Positions 1 through 5,444 are shown, numbered from the stretch's first letter. The stretch: 8,599 bases of DNA from Bacteriovoracaceae bacterium UBA7317 (GCA_002474345.1 DKQD01000112.1:21845-30443), one strand, 5' to 3'. Notes: a model not told the origin generated them from the letters alone. Numbers and translations: made by a program.

Positions 1-243
1 TTACCAGGTCACCTTAGCACTTGTTTGATGGTTCCTGAAAAATCTCTTTTTATGTCTGTAACTAAGGGAAAAATTTCCGAGGGATTGGTTAGTTTTAAAA
101 AAGACGGTGTGTATAAGTTTTATTGTCCAACCGGTAAAATTGAAGGGAAGTTTATCGTTTATAGAAAGGGTCTAAAAAAGGAAGTTCGAGCAAATATTGG
201 AGGGAAGAGTTATAAAAAAGAATGGCTACCTAGGGAGAAATAA
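1..243 (+). CDS. 3' end of an unidentified gene (partial), weak YwqK/MORN-like repeat character
   Basis: The frame is open from the first base to the TAA at 241-243, giving about 80 C-terminal residues; the start lies outside the window. The TTG/ATG codons at 25-30 have no Shine-Dalgarno sequence at a suitable distance, so I treat this as a truncated gene rather than a 72-aa one. The visible part is basic and strand-like, with alternating glycines and aromatics (KISEGLVSF, DGVYKFYCPTGKIEGKF, VYRKG). This loosely recalls the G-x-x-x-G...Y-x-x-G-K pattern of YwqK/MORN-type repeats, but the match is too weak to name a family. The stop lies 3 bases before the cpaF-like start, so the two genes are very likely co-transcribed and translationally coupled. 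That would place this gene in a pilus or surface operon, by inference only. Confidence 0.6.
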   Translation, partial: LPGHLSTCLMVPEKSLFMSVTKGKISEGLVSFKKDGVYKFYCPTGKIEGKFIVYRKGLKKEVRANIGGKSYKKEWLPREK

Positions 244-246
244 AGT

Positions 247-1365
247 ATGTCCGTTTTTGAAGATGCTATTGAAAATTTTCTTCATCCAATAGGTGATCTT
301 CTTAAGAACGAAAAGATTTCTGAAATCATGATTAATGGCCCAAAAGAAATTTTTGTGGAACAAAAGGGACTGGTCTATAAAGTAGAAAATACGTTTCCTG
401 ATGAGGAATCTTTAATTTCTGCTTTTCGTGCGGTTGCTCAATCAGTGGGGCGTGTTATTGATGATGAAAATCCCCGTTTGGACGCTCGTCTTCCTAATGG
501 TTCTAGAATTCATGTAGTACTTCCTCCTATGGCAAAAAATGGTACGACTGTTGCGATAAGAAAATTTTCAAAAGATGATTTAACTCTTACAGACCTTATA
601 AACTTTGGTTCCTTATCTAAGGAAGGGGCAAGGTTTTTAGATATTTGTATTTATCTCGGAAAAAATATCGTGGTTTCAGGTGGTACAGGTTCAGGTAAAA
701 CAACGATGCTGAATGTTTTAGGAGGAAGAATTCCTAAAACTCAAAGACTCATTATTATAGAGGATGCAGCAGAGTTACAAGTGGCCGCTGAACATGTTGT
801 TAATTTCGAAACAAGAAAAGAGGACCCCCAAAGAGGAATAACAGCAGTCTCTATTAGAGACCTTGTTATTTCAGCAATGAGGCTTCGACCTGATCGAATT
901 ATTGTTGGTGAAGTCAGGGGGGCCGAAGCTTTAGACCTCGTTCAAGTTATGAATACGGGCCATGATGGCTCAATGGGAACTGTTCATGCGAACACTCCTT
1001 TAGATGCGTGCACTCGCTTGGAGACGCTCTGCTTGATGGGTGATACACAAATACCTCCTGATGCCATAAGAAAGATGGTTGCAAGCGCTATGCAAGTTGT
1101 TGTTCAGTGTAGTCGTTATCATGATGGAGGAAGGAGGACGAGTCATATATCAGAAGTCTTGGGACTTGATAGTAGTGGAAACTATATTACGAGAGATATT
1201 TTTCGTTGGATGCAAACGGGAAGAACTCCTGAGGGCAAGTATACAGGTCAAATGGTTCCTTGCAATTATGTTCCAAGTTTTTTTGAGGATGTTGTCTTAA
1301 ATAAGCTTCCTTTTCCCAAAAGCCACTTCATTTCACATGAGTGGAAGAAAAAGCAAGCAGCTTAA
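247..1365 (+). CDS. cpaF: CpaF/TadA-type secretion and pilus assembly ATPase
   Basis: 372-aa type II/IV secretion ATPase of the CpaF/TadA/VirB11 superfamily, a cytoplasmic hexamer that powers type IVb (Flp/Tad) pilus assembly or related secretion. The N-terminal domain begins at once with the usual ISEIMINGPKEIFVEQKG stretch (residues 24-41) and RLPNGSRIHVVLPP. The ATPase core has Walker A GGTGSGKTT (145-153, Lys151), an Asp box IIEDAAEL (170-177), Walker B RIIVGEVRG (217-225) and a His box GTVHAN (244-249), all intact. The protein is shorter than typical CpaF (often above 420 aa): the variable N-terminal helical extension or FHA module is missing. The ATG start follows AGGGAG at 232-237. No TadB/TadC, pilin or secretin gene is visible downstream, where the next gene runs the other way, so this is the last gene of its operon. 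The family is secure; the exact system it serves is not. Confidence 0.93.
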   Translation: MSVFEDAIENFLHPIGDLLKNEKISEIMINGPKEIFVEQKGLVYKVENTFPDEESLISAFRAVAQSVGRVIDDENPRLDARLPNGSRIHVVLPPMAKNGTTVAIRKFSKDDLTLTDLINFGSLSKEGARFLDICIYLGKNIVVSGGTGSGKTTMLNVLGGRIPKTQRLIIIEDAAELQVAAEHVVNFETRKEDPQRGITAVSIRDLVISAMRLRPDRIIVGEVRGAEALDLVQVMNTGHDGSMGTVHANTPLDACTRLETLCLMGDTQIPPDAIRKMVASAMQVVVQCSRYHDGGRRTSHISEVLGLDSSGNYITRDIFRWMQTGRTPEGKYTGQMVPCNYVPSFFEDVVLNKLPFPKSHFISHEWKKKQAA

Positions 1366-1370
1366 AGATC

Positions 1371-1691
1371 TTATTTTAGGACCTCCTCCCATCTCTTAAG
1401 TTGAAGCTCTCTTCTTTTCTTTTGGTCTTCTTGATATATGGAAAACTTTTTTTCAAGCAAGTTTTGTTTTATAACATGAGACTTCGAATTTTCATTTTCG
1501 TTTTCATTTTCATCGAGGCTTAGGATGTTACGCATAACCCACCTTTTTTTTTGGTGATAGTCATATTTTTTTTCTCTCAAAACTTCAATTGTTGTATAGA
1601 AGGGGAGCCCTCTTTGACTATAACATTTTGGTATAGAGGTAAAAAAAAGAAAAGAAGTTAGAGTCAAATGTCTAAGCCTGTTTTTTCTCAT
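1371..1691 (-). CDS. small exported orphan protein downstream of fliS
   Basis: 106-aa protein of no family I recognise. It begins with a basic n-region and a hydrophobic stretch (MRKNRLRHLTLTSFLFF), then a plausible signal peptidase site near SIPKCYS|QRG at about residue 25. Cys23 is not in a proper lipobox, so I favour a soluble periplasmic or secreted protein. The mature part is charged, with Trp51 and Trp101, an EN dipeptide run at 61-68 encoded by a hexamer repeat, and a basic helical C-terminus (QKKRRELQLKRWEEVLK). The start is supported by AGGGAG a few bases upstream (near 1697-1702). It lies 49 nt downstream of fliS on the same strand with no terminator between them, so it is probably in the fliS transcript. 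That is where fliT often sits, but a signal peptide rules out a FliT-type cytoplasmic chaperone. It converges on cpaF with only 5 nt between stop codons. Confidence 0.75.
   Translation of the reverse strand: MRKNRLRHLTLTSFLFFTSIPKCYSQRGLPFYTTIEVLREKKYDYHQKKRWVMRNILSLDENENENENSKSHVIKQNLLEKKFSIYQEDQKKRRELQLKRWEEVLK
1488..1511. repeat. in-frame hexamer tandem repeat (about 4 x ATTTTC)
   Basis: Four consecutive hexamers (ATTTTC, ATTTTC, GTTTTC, ATTTTC on the plus strand) inside the small exported gene encode Glu-Asn pairs on the minus strand. Because the unit is six bases, copy-number slippage would lengthen or shorten the EN run without a frameshift. Confidence 0.8.
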
Positions 1692-1740
1692 ACTAACTCC
1701 CTGCCTTTTATAAACTTTGAATTTACAAACAAGGTATAGC

Positions 1741-2145
1741 TTAGGGGGATTGAGGATTTTCTTTTTTTAGATTGGTAATGGCTTCATTCCAACCATCATA
1801 AAGGGTTTGAACAAGTTTTAAGCACTCTTTCATAGGTTCGGGATCCATTTTAAAGCTGGCTTGAGTTGCTATTGAGCATATGTAATCGTAGAGACGACCT
1901 AAATCTTGGGCAACTGTAACGTTATCCCTCTCGTCTACGCTGTAGTCGAGTGATTCGGAAAGCTCAATAATAATATCTTGAAATTTTCCAATATGTTTTG
2001 CTTTTTCTAAAACATCCTTTTTTTCGAGAGCAGAAATGGCCTTTTTGGCTTCTTTAATGGCCCCTCTATAGAGCATAAGAAGTACTTCTTCTCTTGAAGC
2101 AGTTGTTATTGATGTCTTTTTATAGGCCCCAAATCCATAACCCAT
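1741..2145 (-). CDS. fliS: flagellar export chaperone FliS
   Basis: 134-aa FliS-family protein, the cytoplasmic chaperone that binds the C-terminal D0 region of flagellin and keeps it monomeric until type III export. The sequence follows the family pattern: a conserved Ala-Tyr near the N-terminus (A7-Y8), TASREEVLLMLYRGAIKEAKKA (15-36), a second helix with HIGKFQDIIIELSESLD (51-67), and DLGRLYDYICSIA (81-93) ending in a helix with DGWNEAI (117-123). Its length is typical. The start is the ATG at 2145, preceded by AAAAGGGGA. It lies downstream of flagellin 1 but beyond that gene's terminator, with its own sigma-28-like element at 2176-2203, so it can be expressed both by that promoter and by any readthrough. 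FliT is not evident; a small exported orphan follows instead. Confidence 0.93.
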   Translation of the reverse strand: MGYGFGAYKKTSITTASREEVLLMLYRGAIKEAKKAISALEKKDVLEKAKHIGKFQDIIIELSESLDYSVDERDNVTVAQDLGRLYDYICSIATQASFKMDPEPMKECLKLVQTLYDGWNEAITNLKKENPQSP

Positions 2146-2175
2146 ATTATCCCCTTTTAAAAATGGTCATTGTAA

Positions 2176-2203
2176 TTTTCGGGGCCAGAGTATTGGTTCT
2201 TTA
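2176..2203 (-). promoter_or_regulatory. sigma-28 (FliA)-like promoter of fliS
   Basis: On the minus strand, TAAA (2203-2200) is followed after 16 nt by CCCGAAAA (2183-2176). The consensus is TAAA-N15-GCCGATAA, so the spacer is one base long and the -10 matches at 6 of 8 positions. The element lies 31 bases upstream of the fliS start and downstream of the flagellin 1 terminator, exactly where a fliS promoter is needed. Confidence 0.5.
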
Positions 2204-2220
2204 ATATAAAAAATAATGGT

Positions 2221-2260
2221 AAAAAAAAAGGAAAGGCTTGCCTAGGTAGGCAAGCCTTTC
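2221..2260 (-). terminator. intrinsic terminator of flagellin 1
   Basis: A perfect 13-bp stem (2231-2243 with 2248-2260) closes a 4-nt loop. Reading on the minus strand it is followed, after one C, by nine T (complement of 2221-2229). It begins 28 nt past the flagellin 1 stop. On the plus strand no T-tract follows, so it acts on the minus-strand flagellin transcript and separates it from fliS. Confidence 0.93.
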
Positions 2261-2287
2261 TATTTCCTAATTATTAACTATTAGGTA

Positions 2288-3130
2288 TTAACCAATGAGT
2301 CTAAGAGCATTTTGGCCATTTGCATTTGCTTGAGCAAGAACAGCACTACCAGCACTACCAAGAATGGAGAGCCTTGTGTTGTCTGCCGTTGCTGCAGCAT
2401 AATCAGTGTCTCTAATACGAGAGTTAGAGGCCGAGATATTCTCTGCAGAAACCTCTAGGTTTCTAATGGTAGATCCAAGCCTATTTTGGATAGAACCCAT
2501 AACAGCTCTTTGACCTGAAACATTTTGAATGGCCTTATCAAGCTTTTCTAAAGTTCCTTGAGCAGACTCTTTAGAAACAACAGTAATAGAATCTGCGTCA
2601 CCATCAAAAAGACTGTCTAGTGAAGCATTAGATTTACTTTGATCATAAGAAATTCTATCTTCAAAAGGAATATTGTTAATCCCAATTTGAAAATCATAAG
2701 TTGAGTCGCCGCCTTGAAGAAGCTTTTTTCCGTTAAATTCAGTAGTCCTTGAAATTCTTTCAACTTCTTGCTTTAAGTTTTGGTATTCCAAATCCATAAA
2801 TTCTCTTTCGGTATCACCAACAGTGTCGGAAGCAGATTGGATTGAAAGTTCCCTTAAACGGATTAAAACTCCAGAAACTTCATTTAAAGCACCCTCTGCA
2901 GTTTGAACCATGGAAACACCATCTTCAGCGTTTCTTTTCGCTTGGTTAGTACCTCTGATTTGTGCCTTCATTTTTTCACTGATGGCCAAACCAGCAGAGT
3001 CATCTGCCGCCCTAACAATTTTGTTACCGGAGGCCAATTTTTGAAGGACACTACCTTGCTTTTCTGAAGTTTGTCTTAGGTTCTTTTGTGCAGCGATAGA
3101 CGCGACATTGGTATTAATTCGTAGACCCAT
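2288..3130 (-). CDS. fliC: flagellin 1 (short, D0/D1 type)
   Basis: 280-aa flagellin, the filament subunit exported by the flagellar type III system. The N-terminal D0/D1 region (residues 1-about 140) has MGLRINTNVAS, LASGNKI..AADDSAGLAISEKMKAQIRG and VQTAEGALNEVSGVLIRLRELSIQ. The C-terminal D1/D0 region (about 185-280) has NRLGSTIRNLEVSAENISASNSRIRDTDYA and the final ANGQNALRLIG. Only about 45 residues of spacer separate the two halves, so D2/D3 domains are essentially absent. It closely resembles flagellin 2 along both halves but lacks that protein's roughly 50-residue insert. The LIRLRELSIQ segment retains the region recognised by TLR5 in other flagellins. The ATG start has a strong AAGGGGGAA site. 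It has its own sigma-28-type promoter and a strong terminator, so it is monocistronic, with fliS downstream. Confidence 0.96.
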   Translation of the reverse strand: MGLRINTNVASIAAQKNLRQTSEKQGSVLQKLASGNKIVRAADDSAGLAISEKMKAQIRGTNQAKRNAEDGVSMVQTAEGALNEVSGVLIRLRELSIQSASDTVGDTEREFMDLEYQNLKQEVERISRTTEFNGKKLLQGGDSTYDFQIGINNIPFEDRISYDQSKSNASLDSLFDGDADSITVVSKESAQGTLEKLDKAIQNVSGQRAVMGSIQNRLGSTIRNLEVSAENISASNSRIRDTDYAAATADNTRLSILGSAGSAVLAQANANGQNALRLIG

Positions 3131-3150
3131 AATTGTTCCCCCTTGTCATC

Positions 3151-3246
3151 TACTTAGTTAATAACCTTAAGTAAGATTCCATCTGTGGAACGAGTCCCTT
3201 TTTGGGACAATAAGCCTACTTGCTTGAGAAGACGATCTTTGTCTTC
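3151..3246 (-). other. flagellin 1 mRNA leader with four small hairpins
   Basis: Between the predicted transcription start (about 3263) and the ATG (3130) lies a leader of about 130 nt. It holds four perfect short inverted repeats in a row: GAAGAC/GTCTTC (3228-3233 with 3241-3246), GTCCC/GGGAC (3194-3198 with 3204-3208), TTCCA/TGGAA (3177-3181 with 3186-3190) and TACTTA/TAAGTA (3151-3156 with 3168-3173). None has a T-tract in the minus direction, so they are not obvious attenuators. A role in mRNA stability or translation control is possible but unproven. Confidence 0.45.
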
Positions 3247-3269
3247 AATTCTTTTGCAGTTGTGGAGGC

Positions 3270-3296
3270 AGTTCGGAGGGGAAAAAATTTCCTTTA
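3270..3296 (-). promoter_or_regulatory. sigma-28 (FliA)-type promoter of flagellin 1
   Basis: On the minus strand, TAAA (3296-3293) and TCCGAACT (3277-3270) are separated by exactly 15 nt, the FliA spacing, with the CCGA core of the -10 intact. The spacer reads GGAAATTTTTTCCCC and is nearly identical to that of the flagellin 2 promoter. Upstream on the minus strand lie A-tracts (complement of T runs at 3309-3314 and 3318-3325), which could act as UP-element-like sequence. Confidence 0.8.
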
Positions 3297-3378
3297 GAAA
3301 TAAATCTCTTTTTTATCTTTTTTTTCAAAATAAAGAGGGTGATTGAATTGCTCAGTTGATCGCAGTGGTCGGGCTTTT

Positions 3379-4050
3379 TTATCTTACTCCAAGCTTAGTT
3401 TCATACTCTCTAATGAGCTTCCCTCTTTCATAACGAGCGTCTTCAACAACATTTTGTAAGGCATTCTCTTGTTTTTGACTTTGAATCCTATTTTGAGATT
3501 GAATATCTATAAGATTATTTCGGTACATATTTTGGGCGTGGCTTTGCTGAAGTTTATGAATCTCTTTTCCTCTTTTAAGTTCCGCTTTATACTCTTTATA
3601 TATATCTTCTATACCTTGAAGCTTATCTTTTCTTGCATTTTCTTTAAATCTGTTAAGTCTTTCATTAAACTTTTGAGAAAGTTGGTCTGCATTTTCTCTT
3701 AAGAGGGACTGTGTTCTTTCATCATGCTGCTTCATTGTATTTTGATGAGATTTATTTATATTAGATATCTGATCTTCAAAGTCTTCTATTAAGTTGTTTC
3801 TATCAATGTTATAGCTATTTGCTTGTCTTTGGAGCTCAGAAATAAATTCTTTTTCTTTTTCTTTTACTGTTGTTGCGGCCCATTCTCTGTTGGCCCTTAT
3901 ATTGTTTTTAAGCCTTTGGTCATAGTCATTTTTTATTTTATCAACCTCTTCAGTTTTTTTCGTCTTAAGTTTTTTGAGCTCAGCTTGGAAGTCATCTCTT
4001 GCTTTTTCTCTTTTATGATTAATCCCAATATAATTACTCGCAATTTTCAT
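3379..4050 (-). CDS. orphan coiled-coil protein encoded between two flagellin genes
   Basis: 223-aa, strongly charged protein (Lys/Arg/Glu/Asp/Gln/Asn-rich) that should be almost entirely alpha-helical. It has no signal peptide, no membrane segment, no cysteine and one tryptophan (Trp57). Heptad-like spacing of hydrophobics runs from about residue 18 to 170 (FQAELKKLK, EFISELQRQ, NLIEDFEDQISNI, QKFNERLNRFKE, YKEYKAELKRG), with a Gln/Asn-rich stretch at 164-200 and a basic/acidic tail. The ATG at 4050 has GAGG a short distance upstream and is the first in frame. It lies between flagellin 2 (149 nt upstream, past a terminator) and the flagellin 1 promoter, on the same strand. I do not recognise a family. 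By position it may be a flagellar accessory or scaffold factor; a generic cytoplasmic coiled-coil protein is equally possible. Confidence 0.8.
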   Translation of the reverse strand: MKIASNYIGINHKREKARDDFQAELKKLKTKKTEEVDKIKNDYDQRLKNNIRANREWAATTVKEKEKEFISELQRQANSYNIDRNNLIEDFEDQISNINKSHQNTMKQHDERTQSLLRENADQLSQKFNERLNRFKENARKDKLQGIEDIYKEYKAELKRGKEIHKLQQSHAQNMYRNNLIDIQSQNRIQSQKQENALQNVVEDARYERGKLIREYETKLGVR

Positions 4051-4088
4051 ATAAAAACCTCATGAGAAGAGATATATCGTTTTGTGTC

Positions 4089-4117
4089 ATTATAGTTCGC
4101 TGTGAGTTAAAATGTGA
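4089..4117 (-). promoter_or_regulatory. possible sigma-70-like promoter of the coiled-coil gene
   Basis: A perfect TATAAT (4094-4089 on the minus strand) lies 38 nt upstream of the ATG, a fitting distance. The -35 region 17 nt further up is poor (TCACAT at 4117-4112). No sigma-28 pattern was found here, so this gene may be regulated differently from the flagellins on either side or rely on readthrough from flagellin 2. Confidence 0.35.
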
Positions 4118-4148
4118 GAAGGTAGTTTTTTCCAAGCAGAGGAGTGGG

Positions 4149-4177
4149 TAAAAGGGGTGGGCAAGAAACCCACCCCT
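4149..4177 (-). terminator. intrinsic terminator of flagellin 2
   Basis: A perfect 9-bp GC-rich stem (AGGGGTGGG at 4153-4161 with CCCACCCCT at 4169-4177) closes a 7-nt loop, 22 nt beyond the flagellin 2 stop. The minus-strand T-tract is short (TTTTA), so termination may be incomplete and allow some readthrough into the coiled-coil gene. Confidence 0.75.
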
Positions 4178-4199
4178 ATAGATTCTAACTTTTTTGTAA

Positions 4200-5213
4200 T
4201 TAGCCTAAAAGCCTTAGTGCACTTTGTCCTTGAGCATTTGCTTGAGAAAGAACAGATGTACTAGCTTGGTTAAGAATGTTAAGCTTCACGTTCTCGGCCG
4301 TTACTTCAGCGTATTCAGTGTCTTTAATACGAGAGTTCGTCGCACTTAAGTTCTCGTTTGAAACCTGGAGGTTAGCAATAACTGATCCAAGTCTGTTTTG
4401 AACTGAACCAAGTTCCGCTCTTTGGTTTGAAACTCTCTGAATTGCGTTATCAATAGACCTTAAGCTTAATTGAGACAATTCTTTACTTTGAACACTAAGT
4501 TCAGATGGCATATTGTCCCCATTTTGAAGACTGTCAACATATTCAGCTTGAGCAGCCTTTCTCAATTCAACTCTTTCCCTGTCGTGGCCATAAGTCTGAG
4601 CATCGATATCATTTAATTTTTGCCTTAAGGCCAACTGAGCGTCGACTTGATCTTGTCTTGCCGTTTCGCCGCCAAAGAGGCTCGATAGGGTTGAGTTAAT
4701 CATACCGGCATTGTACTGGATTCTATCTTCAAATTGGTTGTTTCTGACACCAACTTGAATATCATAAGAGTCTCCAGTTCCATTAAGTCCTTCACCATTC
4801 AAAAGCTTCGAGCCGTTGAACTCTGTAACTTGCGAAATTCTTTCGATTTCTTTTTTCATGTTTTGGAATTCGAGGTTGGCAAACTCTCTTTCCTTATCTC
4901 CGACGGTGTCGGAAGATGATTGAACAGCTAGTTCTCTAAGACGGATAAGTACTCGAGAAACTTCGTTTAAACCACCTTCAGCTGTTTGAAGCATGGAAAT
5001 ACCATCATTAGCATTTCTCGTTGCTTGTATTCCACCTTTGATGTTTGCCTTCAATTTTTCACTCATCGCGAGCCCGGCAGCATCATCAGCGGCTTTGTTA
5101 ATTCTACTTCCTGAAGAGAGTTTAGCTAGTGCATCGTTTTGTCTGACTGAGTTTTGGCTCATAGACCTTTGTGCGGCCAATGCAGCCGTGTTGGTTGCAA
5201 TCCTTAGACCCAT
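4200..5213 (-). CDS. fliC: flagellin 2, with a helical insert in the variable centre
   Basis: 337-aa flagellin. The start is taken as the ATG at 5213 (MGLRIATNTAALAAQ). It has a strong AAGGAGGAC site and matches flagellin 1 from residue 1; the longer in-frame extension back to 5315 falls in the leader and has no ribosome binding site. Residues 1-140 (D0/D1) have KLSSGSRINKAADDAAGLAMSEKL split as in the family, LIRLRELAVQ and EFNGSKLL. Residues 250-337 hold the C-terminal half, with NRLGSVIANLQVSNENLS and AQGQSALRLLG. The centre, about 183-232, carries about 50 extra residues absent from flagellin 1. They are charged and helical (QLALRQKLNDIDAQ, DRERVELRKAAQAEYVDSL), unlike the beta-rich D2/D3 domains of enteric flagellins. 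The gene has its own sigma-28-type promoter and terminator, so it is probably monocistronic, with FliS encoded further downstream. Confidence 0.95.
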   Translation of the reverse strand: MGLRIATNTAALAAQRSMSQNSVRQNDALAKLSSGSRINKAADDAAGLAMSEKLKANIKGGIQATRNANDGISMLQTAEGGLNEVSRVLIRLRELAVQSSSDTVGDKEREFANLEFQNMKKEIERISQVTEFNGSKLLNGEGLNGTGDSYDIQVGVRNNQFEDRIQYNAGMINSTLSSLFGGETARQDQVDAQLALRQKLNDIDAQTYGHDRERVELRKAAQAEYVDSLQNGDNMPSELSVQSKELSQLSLRSIDNAIQRVSNQRAELGSVQNRLGSVIANLQVSNENLSATNSRIKDTEYAEVTAENVKLNILNQASTSVLSQANAQGQSALRLLG

Positions 5214-5218
5214 TGTGT

Positions 5219-5248
5219 CCTCCTTGAGTGAATGTAAAATATCCTTAC
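5219..5248 (-). promoter_or_regulatory. possible CsrA-type site pair at the flagellin 2 ribosome binding site
   Basis: The Shine-Dalgarno region reads CAAGGAGG (5226-5219 on the minus strand), which fits the CsrA consensus CANGGANG. About 10 nt upstream, GTAA/TTAC (5248-5245 with 5237-5234) can form a small hairpin showing GGA in its loop. A purine-rich ribosome binding site gives GGA by chance often, so this is only suggestive. Confidence 0.3.
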
Positions 5249-5308
5249 TGGAATTTAATACTCGACCGAGTGGGGTGAGAATTATCAAGCTTCCTGCTCT
5301 AAGGTTTG

Positions 5309-5327
5309 TTATCAAAATCCGTGATAA
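5309..5327 (-). other. hairpin near the 5' end of the flagellin 2 leader
   Basis: TTATCA (5309-5314) and TGATAA (5322-5327) form a perfect 6-bp stem with a 7-nt loop. It lies about 15 nt downstream of the promoter -10, close to the predicted mRNA 5' end. The flagellin 1 leader has a similar 6-bp, 7-nt-loop hairpin in a comparable place (3228-3246). The sequences differ while the geometry is alike, and a 5'-end stabilising role is conceivable. Confidence 0.35.
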
Positions 5328-5341
5328 ATGTTCTATGGGGG

Positions 5342-5368
5342 ATTTCGGTGGGGAAAAAAATTCCTTGA
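5342..5368 (-). promoter_or_regulatory. sigma-28 (FliA)-type promoter of flagellin 2
   Basis: On the minus strand, TCAA (5368-5365) and ACCGAAAT (5349-5342) are separated by exactly 15 nt. The spacer GGAATTTTTTTCCCC nearly repeats that of flagellin 1; across 29 aligned positions 24 are identical. A run of 13 A on the minus strand (5392-5404) lies 24-36 nt upstream of the -35 and may act as an UP-type element. The predicted leader is about 120 nt. Confidence 0.8.
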
Positions 5369-5391
5369 GGAAAATCTTACCTGTTTATAAA

Positions 5392-5404
5392 TTTTTTTTT
5401 TTTT
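5392..5404. repeat. 13-base T homopolymer between divergent genes
   Basis: Thirteen consecutive T on the plus strand lie in the divergent spacer between the flagellin 2 promoter and the Wzy operon promoter. Such tracts are prone to slippage, and this one is placed where a length change could alter the spacing of upstream contacts for the flagellin promoter. Confidence 0.9.
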
Positions 5405-5444
5405 ATAGAAGAATGTCTTTGAATGATTGACTGAAGTCTTTCCA

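Noticed and set aside
3333..3376. Possible terminator after the coiled-coil gene (plus-strand GGGCTTTTTT)
   Set aside because: No complementary arm for the GC-rich part was found, and the T run reads on the wrong strand for this gene.
3469..4065. Two plus-strand frames (77 and 80 codons) opposite the coiled-coil gene
   Set aside because: They are Phe/Ile-rich shadows of Lys/Glu-rich minus-strand codons and have no credible ribosome binding sites.
5214..5315. 34-residue N-terminal extension of flagellin 2
   Set aside because: Homology to flagellin 1 and the family begins at MGLRI, and the strong ribosome binding site precedes the ATG at 5213; the extension is leader sequence.
4993..5430. 145-codon plus-strand frame opposite flagellin 2
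   Set aside because: It lies antisense to the conserved N-terminal flagellin coding region and its promoter; its hydrophobic look follows from the complement of flagellin codons, and no ribosome binding site supports it.
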